NCBI RefSeq assembly: GCF_900107675.1
Contig: NZ_FNRI01000004.1
Span: 62,001 to 126,000 of the forward strand
Length of the DNA: 64,000 nucleotides
Origin: Alistipes timonensis JC136
GTDB lineage: Bacteria; Bacteroidota; Bacteroidia; Bacteroidales; Rikenellaceae
Reading direction: 5' to 3'
Part shown: positions 34,541-44,230 of the stretch, one piece after another
Layout: each line of letters opens with the position of its first letter
Position numbering within the stretch: the stretch's first letter is position 1
Notes under the pieces: generated by a model
The model's database searches: none
What the model saw: the letters and a program-made list of their open reading frames with translations, nothing else
Told to the model about the DNA's origin: nothing
Translations under genes and position numbers: made by a program

Positions 34541-35085
34541 TCACCCCTTGGCGAGCAGTTTGCGTAAATATCGCAGCGCCTTCTTCATCTGCGCTTCGAC
34601 GGTATTGACGGAGATTTCCATCCGGAGGGCTATTTCGGCGTTGGAGAGCTCTTCGCTGCGGCTTTTGAGGAACACTTCCCGGCAGCGGTCGGGAAGTTGG
34701 GAAACGGCTTCGGCGACCAGTTCGAGCATCTCCTCGGTCTCTATCTGCGACTCCCCCGGGCCTGCGAAAATATCCCCGAGTTCTTCGAAAGGAACGTAGG
34801 AAAACCGGTTGTCGCGGATATGATTGAGCGACCGGTTGCGCACGGCCCGGAACAGGTAGGCCCTGACCGAGCCCGTCACCCGCAGCTTTGCCGCATGCTG
34901 CCAAATATGGGTGTAAACGTCGAGCACGACCTCTTCCGCCGATGTACTGTCGCGTATCCAGAACTCCGCGAACCGGCACAACGGCGCATAGTAGCGGTCG
35001 AACAACTCCTGGAAGGCTGCAATTTCCCCCCCCCTCCTTCGGCGATGCGCAGCCACAATTGCAGATCGTACTCGTTCTTGGACAT
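34541..35085 (-). CDS. ECF sigma factor with frame broken at a G9 tract (possible phase-variable gene)
   Basis: The natural start is ATG 35085, giving MSKNEYDLQLWLRIAEG, a classic ECF N-terminus. At the run of nine G (plus-strand C 35026-35034) this frame leaves the rest of the protein, which continues in another frame as EIAAFQELFDRYYAPLCRF through region 2 and region 4 (LPDRCREVFLKSRSEELSNA, then a helix-turn-helix). A tract of 10 or 7 G would restore one frame of about 181 residues. As written, only an internal start at ATG 35056 could make a nearly full protein. It is the last gene of the minus arm, far from the FecR gene at 44231-45235. Alternatives are a sequencing error or a decayed gene. 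Confidence 0.75.
35026..35034. repeat. Nine-base C/G homopolymer inside the sigma gene
   Basis: C9 on plus, G9 in the coding strand, near codon 19. Such tracts change length by slippage and can switch genes. Confidence 0.9.
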
Positions 35086-35175
35086 GATGTCATGCGAAAT
35101 GGTACAAAGATAGTGATTTTCGGGGGAAAACAGCGGACCGCAGTCTATCCTGCGATCCGCTGTTCCGCATCGGAA

Positions 35176-36753
35176 CTATTCGATGTCAAGGAAAAAGTAT
35201 TTCGCGTAATCGAATCCGGCTCGATCGTAGAGGCCGGGCAGCAATCGTTTCGCCCGGCGCCGGAAATCGTCGTAATCCTTTCGGTCGTACGCCCAGGCGA
35301 TTTCGGCTATCGCCGCCATCCTCGGAAGGGTCATTCGCTGCACATGTCCGAAATCCGCGATGTACTCGGTCCATAGGTTTCCCTGAATGCCGAGAATGTT
35401 CCTGTACTGGTCCGGTTTGAGCCGGTCGTAGGGATCGAGCCGGTATACCTGCCTCACGGAGAGGTATCGGGTCGGTCCGATGGGTTCCAGCTTTTCGGGG
35501 TGCGATGTCTGCGCGTAGTCGAGGTAGCAGTTCCACTTCGGGGTCATGATTACGCGGTTTCCCTTTTTCGCGGCCTCGGTGCCCCGGAACTGGTCGGTCC
35601 ATGCCATGATAACGGCCGATTTCGAAATCCCTCCGGACATGATTTCGTCCCATCCGATGAGTTCGCGGCCGTGCTTGTGAAGCCACTTTTCGACGCGGTG
35701 CATGAAATAGCTTTGCAGTTCGTCCTCGTTTGCGAGCCCCTCTTCGCGGATGCGTTTCCGGCAGGCCGGACACTCCTTCCAGCGATCCTTGGGACATTCG
35801 TCGCCCCCGACGTGTATGAGCTTCGAGGGGAAGAGCCCGAGAACCTCTTCGAGAACGTTCTCCACGAATTCGAAGGTCGCCTCTTTCCCCGCGCAGAGCA
35901 CGTCTTTGGATATTCCCCAATGGGTCCATACTTCGTATCCCTCTCCGCGGCATCCCAGAGCCGGATATGCGGCCAGCGCCCCGAGCATGTGCCCGGGCAT
36001 GTCGATCTCGGGAATCACCTCGATATAGCGCTCTGCGGCGTAGGCCACGATGTCGCGGATGTCGTCCTGGGTGTAGAAACCTCCGTAGGGAGTTCCGTCG
36101 TAGCGGTTACGGCTTTCGTCGGTTTTGTCGTATCGTCCGATGACGGTCTCTTTGCGTATGGACCCGATCTGTGTCAGGAGGGGATACCGTTTGATCTCGA
36201 TGCGCCATCCCTGGTCCTCGGAGAGGTGCCAGTGGAACCTGTTGAGCTTGTGCATGGCGAGAATGTCGATAAAGCGTTTCACCTCGTCCACGGTCCAGAA
36301 ATGGCGTCCGGAATCGAGCATTCCCCCGCGATGCGCGAAGCAGGGTTTGTCGGCGATTTCGACGGCGGGGACGGTTCCGTCGGGAGCGACGAGCTGGCGG
36401 AGCGTCTGCAAGGCGTGGAATACGGCCTGCGGGGAACCTCCGCCTATGCGGATGCCCTTGGGCGTGACCGCGAGCGTGTATTCTTCGGGTTGCAGCGCAT
36501 CGTTTACGGCGAGGGACAAGGCTCCCTTTTCGGCCACGGGCAGGCGATACCCGACGACGGGCTCGATGTCGGCGGCGAACACTTCGGCGGGGCGCCGGAG
36601 TTCGGGAAGGGCTCCGATCGTGGTTTTGGCGGTGATGCGGAACTGTCCCTTTCCCGGGATGAGAGATTCGGGGCGCGGAATGATGTCGATGTTCCGGGCG
36701 CAGAGCGCGGCGGCGGACATCAGGGCGGCGAAAGACAGGAGAATGTGTTTCAT
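35176..36753 (-). CDS. GH20 beta-N-acetylhexosaminidase (minus arm)
   Basis: This 525-residue exported enzyme has a signal peptide (1-19), an N-terminal GH20b-like domain (about 21-135) and a GH20 barrel. The catalytic pair is Asp318-Glu319 in HVGGDECPKDRW. Other family marks are HWHLSEDQGWRIEIKRYP and EIDMPGH. It removes terminal beta-linked GlcNAc or GalNAc. It is a close paralog of the enzyme at 59362-60948 in the plus arm. ATG 36753 is chosen by the signal peptide MKHILLSFAALMSAAALCA. Confidence 0.93.
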   Translation of the reverse strand: MKHILLSFAALMSAAALCARNIDIIPRPESLIPGKGQFRITAKTTIGALPELRRPAEVFAADIEPVVGYRLPVAEKGALSLAVNDALQPEEYTLAVTPKGIRIGGGSPQAVFHALQTLRQLVAPDGTVPAVEIADKPCFAHRGGMLDSGRHFWTVDEVKRFIDILAMHKLNRFHWHLSEDQGWRIEIKRYPLLTQIGSIRKETVIGRYDKTDESRNRYDGTPYGGFYTQDDIRDIVAYAAERYIEVIPEIDMPGHMLGALAAYPALGCRGEGYEVWTHWGISKDVLCAGKEATFEFVENVLEEVLGLFPSKLIHVGGDECPKDRWKECPACRKRIREEGLANEDELQSYFMHRVEKWLHKHGRELIGWDEIMSGGISKSAVIMAWTDQFRGTEAAKKGNRVIMTPKWNCYLDYAQTSHPEKLEPIGPTRYLSVRQVYRLDPYDRLKPDQYRNILGIQGNLWTEYIADFGHVQRMTLPRMAAIAEIAWAYDRKDYDDFRRRAKRLLPGLYDRAGFDYAKYFFLDIE

Positions 36754-36812
36754 AGGTCGGGATTTAATGGTTTGAAACCGCCTGCGGGAGAATTCCCGCA
36801 GGCGGAGTGCTG

Positions 36813-37892
36813 TCAGTCGAGATCCAACTCTTCGAGGTTGCCCCAGACTTCGAATTCGGCGAATGTACCGCCCTTGTAGGTCATCGGAATCGGCCTTACG
36901 CTCGATCCGCTGTTCCACGACATGTGAAGCGTGAAACGGATGTAGCGGGCCCGCTGGATTTCGCCCAGATAGACCGAGTTGTGGAGCGAATGGGACATGA
37001 ACGCCCCGTCGGGACTCGTGCCGGTGAACCGTTCGCCGTACGTCCAGTCCGCGTCGTTTTCCATGCCGTCGCCCGTGATGGTTCTGGCCGTTTCGATCGT
37101 GATGTCGCCCGGAGGATTGTTCAGGGCGCCGTCGGCTTTGGTGCGGGCCGTGATGCGGACGCCGCGCACGGTCACTTCCCTGCCCATATCGAAAACGAAA
37201 TAGAGCGGAACGTAGACCACCGGACCGACGGATGCCTTGAAATTGTAGGTCCAATAGCTTGCCGGATTGCCGTCGAGCACATCCTTGGCCCAGCCCGTTT
37301 TGGGATTGCCTTCGCCCGGCGTGTACTCCGAGGTGCAGTGGACCACCTTCCAGCCGGTGCGGTCGAGCAGTTCGGCGGGCGGCAGTACGCGCTTGTTGAA
37401 GAGGATGTAGTAGACGCCGCCCTCGTCGGAGGTCCGGGCCCCGGCGTCGCCCTTGATTTCGTCGATGGTGACCGGCAGCAGGTATTGTTCGCCGTCGGGC
37501 ATCATCTCGCTGCTCAGGGTTACCTGTGCCGTCGACGAAACGTCGTTGTAGCGGGGCAGGATCACCTCCTTCTTCGAAAATTCATAGGCCTCGGCGGGTA
37601 CGAGTTCGTAGGACGTGCCGTGGGCCTTGTTGTAGGCCTCGACCAGCGTGCGGTCGACCTTGAAGGTCACCGTGAGGTTCTCGGCGCTGACCGATCGGGC
37701 GACGGCCCGGATGTCGACGGTCTGGGTTTTGGGTTCGAGCAGTGAAATCTCCAACGGCTCGTTCCCGGCGTTCTGGATCGCCAGGACGGCCGGTCCGTTC
37801 AGCCCCGATCCCTTGTCGTCGTCCTTGCAGCCTCCCAGCGCGATCAGTAGCGCGGCGGCCGCCAGAAGACGGATGGAAGCGTATCGTTTCAT
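36813..37892 (-). CDS. DUF1735 plus F5/8C-type surface lipoprotein
   Basis: This 359-residue lipoprotein has lipobox LGGC (Cys22). An N-terminal DUF1735-like domain (about 35-165, AYNKAHGTSYELVPAEAYEF) is followed by a discoidin-like (F5/8C) carbohydrate-binding domain (about 190-350, DVLDGNPASYWTYNF, then RYIRFTLHMSW). Proteins with this plan sit after SusD in Bacteroidetes loci and bind glycans at the surface. It probably feeds substrate to the SusC/SusD pair upstream. Confidence 0.8.
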   Translation of the reverse strand: MKRYASIRLLAAAALLIALGGCKDDDKGSGLNGPAVLAIQNAGNEPLEISLLEPKTQTVDIRAVARSVSAENLTVTFKVDRTLVEAYNKAHGTSYELVPAEAYEFSKKEVILPRYNDVSSTAQVTLSSEMMPDGEQYLLPVTIDEIKGDAGARTSDEGGVYYILFNKRVLPPAELLDRTGWKVVHCTSEYTPGEGNPKTGWAKDVLDGNPASYWTYNFKASVGPVVYVPLYFVFDMGREVTVRGVRITARTKADGALNNPPGDITIETARTITGDGMENDADWTYGERFTGTSPDGAFMSHSLHNSVYLGEIQRARYIRFTLHMSWNSGSSVRPIPMTYKGGTFAEFEVWGNLEELDLD

Positions 37893-37929
37893 AAGTCGTG
37901 TTCGTTATCGGTTATGGATACTGTGATTA

Positions 37930-38799
37930 TTACTGCCTGGCCGGGAGTTTGATGTCGAGCATCACCGGCAGGTGGTCCGAGGCCTTCGTCACGTCGCCCG
38001 ATTTGAACCAGCGCAGGATTTGTGAGCCCACGACTTCGCATTTCGGGGTTCCTTTGAGCTGCATGATGTAGTCGATGCATTTCGTGGGATTGTCCGACGG
38101 AAAGGTGCCGAATCCGGTGATGGTCAGTATCTCCCAGTCTTTTTGGAGGAGTTTTCCGGTTTCCGAGTTCGGCGTGGCGTTCATGTCGCCTCCGAGGAAG
38201 ACGGGCTTTCCGGAGTTGCCGTACTGCTCTTTCATCGTTCGGGTGATCAGTTCCACCTGTCCCACCTGGGCTTCGGCCGAAACGTGGTCTAAGTGCGAGG
38301 TGCAGATCACATAATCCTTCATCTCCATGACCACCAGTACGCGCGGTTCGGCGCCCACGCCCTTGGGCAGGGCCACCGAGAATTTCCGTACGGCTTTTTC
38401 GCGGGTGGTTACGCCTTCGCCGTATTCGCCGCCGTCGTAAGGCATGGCCGCTCCGTATTCGAAATCCCAGCTGCCCATCAGGGAGGCGAAATGTTTGAGC
38501 TGATAGACGTGGCGCGTACGGTTGGTGTTGTTGTCGAGCTCGTTCATGCAGATGGCGTCGGCCTCGATCTCCTTCATCATGTCGGCGATGAGCTGGTAGT
38601 CGTCTTTGATGTATTTGTTGAAGACGCCGACGTTGTAGGTTACCAGGCGCGTCACGCCCTCGCCCTTGGAGTTGTCGACCGAGACGTGGGGCGGGATTGC
38701 GGGGTTGTAGAACGGTTCGTTCTCCATACATGCTGCGGCGTTGAACGCCAGTCCGAGCAGCGACAGGGTCATCAGGTATTTTTTCATGAGTTTCAACAT
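37930..38799 (-). CDS. Endonuclease/exonuclease/phosphatase (EEP) family lipoprotein
   Basis: This protein of about 289 residues has a lipobox-like NAAAC (Cys24). All EEP catalytic motifs are visible: TYNVG, CMNELD, TSHLDH, GGDMNATPN and ASDHLPV. The superfamily covers nucleases, sphingomyelinases and inositol-phosphate phosphatases, so the substrate is a phosphodiester or phosphomonoester of unknown kind. It directly follows susD. ATG 38799 or 38787 could be the start; both lie upstream of the signal peptide core. Confidence 0.82.
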   Translation of the reverse strand: MLKLMKKYLMTLSLLGLAFNAAACMENEPFYNPAIPPHVSVDNSKGEGVTRLVTYNVGVFNKYIKDDYQLIADMMKEIEADAICMNELDNNTNRTRHVYQLKHFASLMGSWDFEYGAAMPYDGGEYGEGVTTREKAVRKFSVALPKGVGAEPRVLVVMEMKDYVICTSHLDHVSAEAQVGQVELITRTMKEQYGNSGKPVFLGGDMNATPNSETGKLLQKDWEILTITGFGTFPSDNPTKCIDYIMQLKGTPKCEVVGSQILRWFKSGDVTKASDHLPVMLDIKLPARQ

Positions 38800-38818
38800 A
38801 TTTGAGGTTGTTTTTCGG

Positions 38819-40585
38819 TTAAAAATCGAGTCCGTCATTCCATCCGGGATTTTGGGTCAGGGCGCCGCCTGTCAGCGAACGGTCATCGGTCGGAATCGGA
38901 TAGAAATAGTCGCGTGCTTCGTTCCAGATGCCCGGATTGTTTTTGTGCGGCGAGATGTAACCGTGGTCACCGTCGGAGAAGAGGATGTCCTGGTCGATCA
39001 CCAGTGTCAGTTTGGCCGTGGTCGACGGCGTTTCGCCTTTGGCGGCGAAATAGACGTCGGGCGTTCCGTCGCCGTCGATGTCGTATTCGCCCTTGGACGG
39101 GATGTAAAGGCCCAGCAACGGCTGTTCGAACGTTTTACCTTCCTTCCAGCGGATGATGTCGTAGTAGCGGAATCCTTCCATGGCCAGTTCGACGGTGCGT
39201 TCGCGGCGGATTTCGAGGATCACACCCTTGTTCGGCCCCGTGACGTTGGGATAGCCGGTCTTCGCGGCCGACAGGTAGGGGTCGGGGGCGGCGTTGGCGT
39301 CGTCGAGGATCAGGTTGGGCATGCCCGCGCGGTCGCGCAGCCGTTTGACCGACAGGTTGATGTCCTCCTGCGTCAGGGTTCCCAGTTCGGCCTTGGCTTC
39401 GGCATAATTGAGGTACACCTCCGCCGACCGGAAGATCGGCAGGTCGTTGAACGATTTGTTGTAGGCGTCCTGGGCGGTTCCGGTGACGAATTTGACGATG
39501 TGGTAGCCGGTGATCGAATTCGCCAGGTCCGGCGCCAGTTTCGCCGTGGCTCCGATGCGTGTGTAGCCCGGCGTGCGGATGGTCTGGGCCAGACGCGGGT
39601 CGCGGTTCGAACACTGCTGCTTGAATTCCATGGTTTCCCAGCCGGCCTTGTCCGTGAACCGCGAGCCGTCGGCCATCAGGTAGCTGTCGACGATCTTGCG
39701 CGTCATGCCCGGTTTGCCGTACGAGGCGCTGATGGTGTAGAAATTGGCGTTGTGGAAGACGCCCAGCGCCGAATTATAATCGCGGGCGAGGATGACCTCC
39801 GTGTCCTGGGCGTTTTCCGAGGCGAACAGGTCGCGGTAGCTGGTCGCCGTGCCGGTTGCCGTGTAGAGCGAGTAGCCGCTGTTGGTGATGAACTCCTCGG
39901 CAGCGTCGGCGGCCTGTTCGAGATACCATTTCCAGTCGTGTTCGTAGCCGTCGATGCCGTGGTACTTGCGGAACGTGCCCTCGAAGAGGCAGAAGCGCGA
40001 TTTGAGGGCCAGGGCGGTCCATTTCGTCACCCGATAGGTGTCGCGCTGGGCCGGCAGGTGCCGGACGGCGAAATCGATGTCCTCGATCATGCGCTGCATG
40101 ACATACTCGCGCGAGTCGCGGGGTCGTTTGAGCTCGGGATCGGCCGAGCCGAGGGGCTTGGCGTACCAGGGTACGTCGCCGAAGCGTTTCACCTTTTCGA
40201 AATAGAAATAGGCGCGGAAGAACCGGGCCACGGCGTCGTAACGGTTGCGCACGTCGGTATCCTTGCAGTTGCCCGAATATTCGAGCAGCGTGTTGAACTT
40301 GCGCAGGTCGGTCCACGTCCAACCGCTGCCCGAAGCGGGGATGGTGCGGCCGTCCCGCATTTCGGCGGCGATTTCGTTTTTCACGATGTTGTCGTAGCCT
40401 TCGTTGTAGAGGCCGTCGCCGGGGAAGATCGTATAGAACGTGTTGCTGAAAGCCTGCAGCTCGTTTTCGTTCGAGAAGAAGGTCTCGGGCGACATCTGCG
40501 CCAGCGGGTATTTGTCGAGCCAGTCCTCGCACGAGGAGAGCGTCAGGATGCAGCTTGCGGTCAGTATCGATAGAATCTTTTTCAT
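38819..40585 (-). CDS. SusD/RagB-family nutrient-binding lipoprotein (minus arm)
   Basis: This 588-residue lipoprotein has lipobox LSSC (Cys19) and the SusD pattern: DWLDKYPLAQMSPETFF at the start, FRAYFYFEKVKRFGDVPWY in the TPR part, IFRSAEVYLNYAEAKAELG, and the terminal IRRERTVELAMEGFRYYDII. It caps the SusC transporter and binds substrate at the cell surface. It begins 19 bases after susC. Confidence 0.95.
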   Translation of the reverse strand: MKKILSILTASCILTLSSCEDWLDKYPLAQMSPETFFSNENELQAFSNTFYTIFPGDGLYNEGYDNIVKNEIAAEMRDGRTIPASGSGWTWTDLRKFNTLLEYSGNCKDTDVRNRYDAVARFFRAYFYFEKVKRFGDVPWYAKPLGSADPELKRPRDSREYVMQRMIEDIDFAVRHLPAQRDTYRVTKWTALALKSRFCLFEGTFRKYHGIDGYEHDWKWYLEQAADAAEEFITNSGYSLYTATGTATSYRDLFASENAQDTEVILARDYNSALGVFHNANFYTISASYGKPGMTRKIVDSYLMADGSRFTDKAGWETMEFKQQCSNRDPRLAQTIRTPGYTRIGATAKLAPDLANSITGYHIVKFVTGTAQDAYNKSFNDLPIFRSAEVYLNYAEAKAELGTLTQEDINLSVKRLRDRAGMPNLILDDANAAPDPYLSAAKTGYPNVTGPNKGVILEIRRERTVELAMEGFRYYDIIRWKEGKTFEQPLLGLYIPSKGEYDIDGDGTPDVYFAAKGETPSTTAKLTLVIDQDILFSDGDHGYISPHKNNPGIWNEARDYFYPIPTDDRSLTGGALTQNPGWNDGLDF

Positions 40586-40604
40586 GGCTGTCTCGTTTTA
40601 GCGG

Positions 40605-43600
40605 TTAGAAGGTGACGTCCACGCCGAACATGTAGGTCCGCTGCCAGGGGTAGAGGCGCAGGTTGCCGTTCGTGGCGGCCATTTCGGGGTCGATGTAATC
40701 CGAGTGGATGCCCGACCAGGTAAAGAGGTTTTCGCCCGTGAAGTAGATGCGCAGGCTCTCGATCAGCGCCTTGCGGGTCCATTGTCTGGGCAGCGTGTAG
40801 CCCACCGTGAGGTTTTTCAGACGGCAGTAGCCGATGTTTTGAAGATAACGGTCGTTGACGGCCGTCAGCTCGCGGTTGGTTCCCTGCAGGGCGGTGTAAC
40901 CGCGCGGACGCGGGAAATAGGAGTCCGGATTCTCCTCCGACCAGATTTCCCGCACGAAGTTCTTGGGGATGTAAGTCGCGTAGGGGCGCGCGTAAGGACC
41001 CCAGAATGCCAGCGCATTGGCTGCCGGATACCAGTCCCGGCGGCCGATTCCCTGGAAGAAGATCGAGAAGTCGATGCCTGCCCACTGCAAAGCGAGAGTG
41101 GCTCCGTAGTGGTAGCGCGGCTGGCTGTTGCCGATGATCTCGCGGTCGCCCGGATCGTCGACGGTATTTTTGCCGAGGGTGATTTCATTGTCGCCGTCCA
41201 GGTCGCGGAATTTCATATCGCCGGCGCGGAGTCCCTTTTCGGCGCCTGCCGAGGCGTTGATGATCTCGTTCACGGTCTTCTGATCGACGGGATAGTTGCG
41301 GGCTTCCTCGTCCGAGGCGAACAGTCCGTCGATGCGGTAGCCCCAGATTTCGCCCCAGCGCATGCCTTCGTAATAGGTTTTGGCGAACGTGCGTTCGGGG
41401 TTGTCGAACCTGGTGATGTCGGTGATGTAGTCGTTGAAGGTCAGCGTCACGCTGTACGAGAACGGGCGGCGCAACAACTGGAACTCGTCGCGCCAGTTGA
41501 GCGAAAGTTCGTAGCCCTTGGTGCGCAGGTCGGCGCTGTTCATTTTGGGTGAATCCGCACCGTAGGTGGCCGGCAGCGCGATGCCTGCGGTGAGCATGTC
41601 CTTCGTGTCGCGGATGTAGAAGTCGGCCGAGAACGCCAGGCGGTTGTTCAGGAAACTCATGTCCAGACCGAGGTTCTTGTGGATGCTCCGCTCCCAGGAG
41701 AGGTCCGAGGCCACCGGAGCCGAGATGGTCGCCGTGGTGGGTTTGTCGCCGCCGAACAGGTAGCTTTGGTTGCTGATCGAGATCTTGCGGATGTAGTCGT
41801 AGTAACCGACGTTCTGGTTGCCTAACTGTCCGTACGAAAAACGCAGTTTGAGGTTGTTGAACTGGTCGCGGATGCCGTCGAAAAACGCCTCTTCCGAAAT
41901 GCGCCATCCGAGCGAGAACGAAGGGAAGAAGCCCCAGCGCTGTCCGCGTTTGAAGCGCGACGTGCCGTCGTAGCGGCCGCTCGCCTCGACGAGGTACTTG
42001 CCTTTGTAATCATAGTTCAGACGGCCGAAGAAGCCCATCAGGGCGTATTCGTTCTGGCCGCCGCCGACCTCCATGCGCTTGTCGCCGTCGGAACCCTGTC
42101 CCACGAGATTCAGGTCGTTGAGCGTCTCGGAGAGCAGGTTGTAACCCGTCGCAGCCACGTCTTTGAGGTATTTGGTCTCCCAGTTGAAGCCGACCATCGC
42201 CTTGAAATTGTGGTCTTGGGCGAACGTGCGTTCGAACGTGCCGTAGAGGTTGGCCTGGTAGTAGGTGTGGGTCATGCTCTTTTCGTAGAGCTTGTCCTCC
42301 ATCTTTCCGGACGTGAGCGTGTTTATTTCGCCCGGATACTGCGAGTACTCGGTGTTGACCTGACGGTTGGTGTAGCGCGTGGTGTTGAACATGTAGGTGA
42401 AATTACCCTTGATTTCCAGTCCTTTGACCGGAGTCCAGGTCAGCTCCGTCGTGGTCGACATGTTGTCCGTGTGGTCGTCGTTGGTATGGCCGTCCTTGTT
42501 GAGTATCGTGGGCAGGCCGTCCATGATCTGATAGTTCGAGAACGACGTGTTGTAGACGCTCGTGCCGTCGGGATTGACCGGGACGAACGAGGCCAGGGCA
42601 TGTACGGTGCTCCAGGAGAAGGCCGTGTTCACGTCGCTCGGGCCGGGGTAGAAGTACTTGTAGTTGTAGTAGCTGGTGTTGTTGCTGACTTTGAGCCACT
42701 TGTTGATGTCGAACGAGATTTTCGACCGGAAATTGATCTTTTGCAGTTTGTCGGGATGCTGGCGGAAAAGTCCCTCCTCGCTGTAATAGCTGCCTGAAAG
42801 CAGGTAGTTTACGCGGTCGTTGCCGCCTGACAGCGAGATGCTGTGGCTCGTGTTCGGATGTTCGTCCTTGAACAGGTAGTGATACCAGTCGGTGTTGCCG
42901 TAATACACATAGGTGTCACGGCCGTCGCGCTGGTCGATCTTCACCCACGGCCGGTCGGGATGCTCCGTGCGGTCGTTGCGGCGCGCCCAAAGTTCCATCA
43001 TGTCCTGCTCGGTGTAGCGCGTATAGTTGTTTCCGGCGTAGGAACGCCAGAAGAGGTCGTTGAGATAGACCGAGTAATAGCCGCGGGTTTCATAGTCGGT
43101 CGAGGTCGTAGGTTCGTTCCAGCCCCAGCGGCCGCTGTACGTTATGCGGGTTTTGCCCGACGAGTCGCCGCTTTTGGTCGTGACGAGTACCACGCCGAAC
43201 GCCGCGCGTGCGCCGTAGATGGCTGCCGCCGAGGCGTCCTTGATGACCGAGATCGAGGCTACATCGTTGGGATTGATCTTCATCAGGTCGCCTTCGGCCC
43301 CGTCGACCAGCACCAGCGGCGAACCGCCGTTGATCGAGGTGATGCCGCGGATGTTGAGCGAGGCGGGATTGCCCGGCCGGCCGGATGAGGTCGAAACCGT
43401 GAGTCCCGGAACCGAACCTTGGAGCATATGGGCCACCGAGGGTGCCGAGCGGTTCTGCAACTGCTTCTCATCCACCGTGGCGATGGCTCCCGTGAGGTTC
43501 ACCTTCTTTTGGGTTCCGTAGCCTACAACCACGACGTCCTCCATGTTCACGGCGTCCTCCGTGAGGTATACTTTCAGGTTGTTCCGCGAGGCGGGCACGG

Positions 43601-44111
43601 GGATTTTCTTGCCGACGTAACCCAGGTAGGTGAAGTCGAGCGTTACGTCGGAGTCGGGAACCGTGAGCGAGAAGCTGCCGTTGGCGGCGGTTATCGTGCC
43701 GCGGGTGTTGTCTCCGACGAGTGTGACGGCGACGCCTGCCAGCGGGGCTTCGGACGAGTCGTGGACTGCGCCTGTGACCGTGCGGGATTTGGCAGGGATT
43801 TTACGGGCCGGGATCAGGACGATCTGGCGTTCGGTGATGGTGAAGTTGAGTCCGGTCGGGGCGAGCATCTCCCGGAGGGCCTTCGAAATCGGCGTTCGTC
43901 TGGCTTTGAGGCTCACATGCCGGGTAAGGTCGGTTTGTTGGGCGTCGTAGAAGAACGTGTATTTGCTGTTCTTCTCGATCCGGGATATGGCCTCCGAGAG
44001 CGGAATGTCCGAAAACTCCATGTCGAGAGTCGGTTCCTGCGGCTGGCCATATACAACCGTGCTGCCGGCGACCAGCAGCAAAAGGATTGCAAACAGTCTG
44101 AAATGCGTCAT
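40605..44111 (-). CDS. SusC/RagA TonB-dependent transporter with STN domain (minus arm)
   Basis: This 1168-residue outer-membrane transporter has a signal peptide (1-22), an STN signalling domain (about 30-100), a carboxypeptidase-like CNA domain (about 110-185), a plug with VVVVGYGTQKKVNLTGAIAT and the SusC mark LVDGAEGDLMKINPNDVAS, and a barrel to the C-terminus. The STN domain should contact the FecR encoded just upstream and report substrate binding. It imports glycan fragments using TonB energy. Confidence 0.95.
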   Translation of the reverse strand: MTHFRLFAILLLLVAGSTVVYGQPQEPTLDMEFSDIPLSEAISRIEKNSKYTFFYDAQQTDLTRHVSLKARRTPISKALREMLAPTGLNFTITERQIVLIPARKIPAKSRTVTGAVHDSSEAPLAGVAVTLVGDNTRGTITAANGSFSLTVPDSDVTLDFTYLGYVGKKIPVPASRNNLKVYLTEDAVNMEDVVVVGYGTQKKVNLTGAIATVDEKQLQNRSAPSVAHMLQGSVPGLTVSTSSGRPGNPASLNIRGITSINGGSPLVLVDGAEGDLMKINPNDVASISVIKDASAAAIYGARAAFGVVLVTTKSGDSSGKTRITYSGRWGWNEPTTSTDYETRGYYSVYLNDLFWRSYAGNNYTRYTEQDMMELWARRNDRTEHPDRPWVKIDQRDGRDTYVYYGNTDWYHYLFKDEHPNTSHSISLSGGNDRVNYLLSGSYYSEEGLFRQHPDKLQKINFRSKISFDINKWLKVSNNTSYYNYKYFYPGPSDVNTAFSWSTVHALASFVPVNPDGTSVYNTSFSNYQIMDGLPTILNKDGHTNDDHTDNMSTTTELTWTPVKGLEIKGNFTYMFNTTRYTNRQVNTEYSQYPGEINTLTSGKMEDKLYEKSMTHTYYQANLYGTFERTFAQDHNFKAMVGFNWETKYLKDVAATGYNLLSETLNDLNLVGQGSDGDKRMEVGGGQNEYALMGFFGRLNYDYKGKYLVEASGRYDGTSRFKRGQRWGFFPSFSLGWRISEEAFFDGIRDQFNNLKLRFSYGQLGNQNVGYYDYIRKISISNQSYLFGGDKPTTATISAPVASDLSWERSIHKNLGLDMSFLNNRLAFSADFYIRDTKDMLTAGIALPATYGADSPKMNSADLRTKGYELSLNWRDEFQLLRRPFSYSVTLTFNDYITDITRFDNPERTFAKTYYEGMRWGEIWGYRIDGLFASDEEARNYPVDQKTVNEIINASAGAEKGLRAGDMKFRDLDGDNEITLGKNTVDDPGDREIIGNSQPRYHYGATLALQWAGIDFSIFFQGIGRRDWYPAANALAFWGPYARPYATYIPKNFVREIWSEENPDSYFPRPRGYTALQGTNRELTAVNDRYLQNIGYCRLKNLTVGYTLPRQWTRKALIESLRIYFTGENLFTWSGIHSDYIDPEMAATNGNLRLYPWQRTYMFGVDVTF

Positions 44112-44230
44112 AATGGAAGTTTTAAGTTTGTGGTAAGTTTGCAGGGCATTGGTCGGATGCCGTTGCGGGGTGGTCGGAATCAGGTCGGAGGGTTACTTCA
44201 TAGGCATTCGTTTTTAGGGTCCGTACGGAA

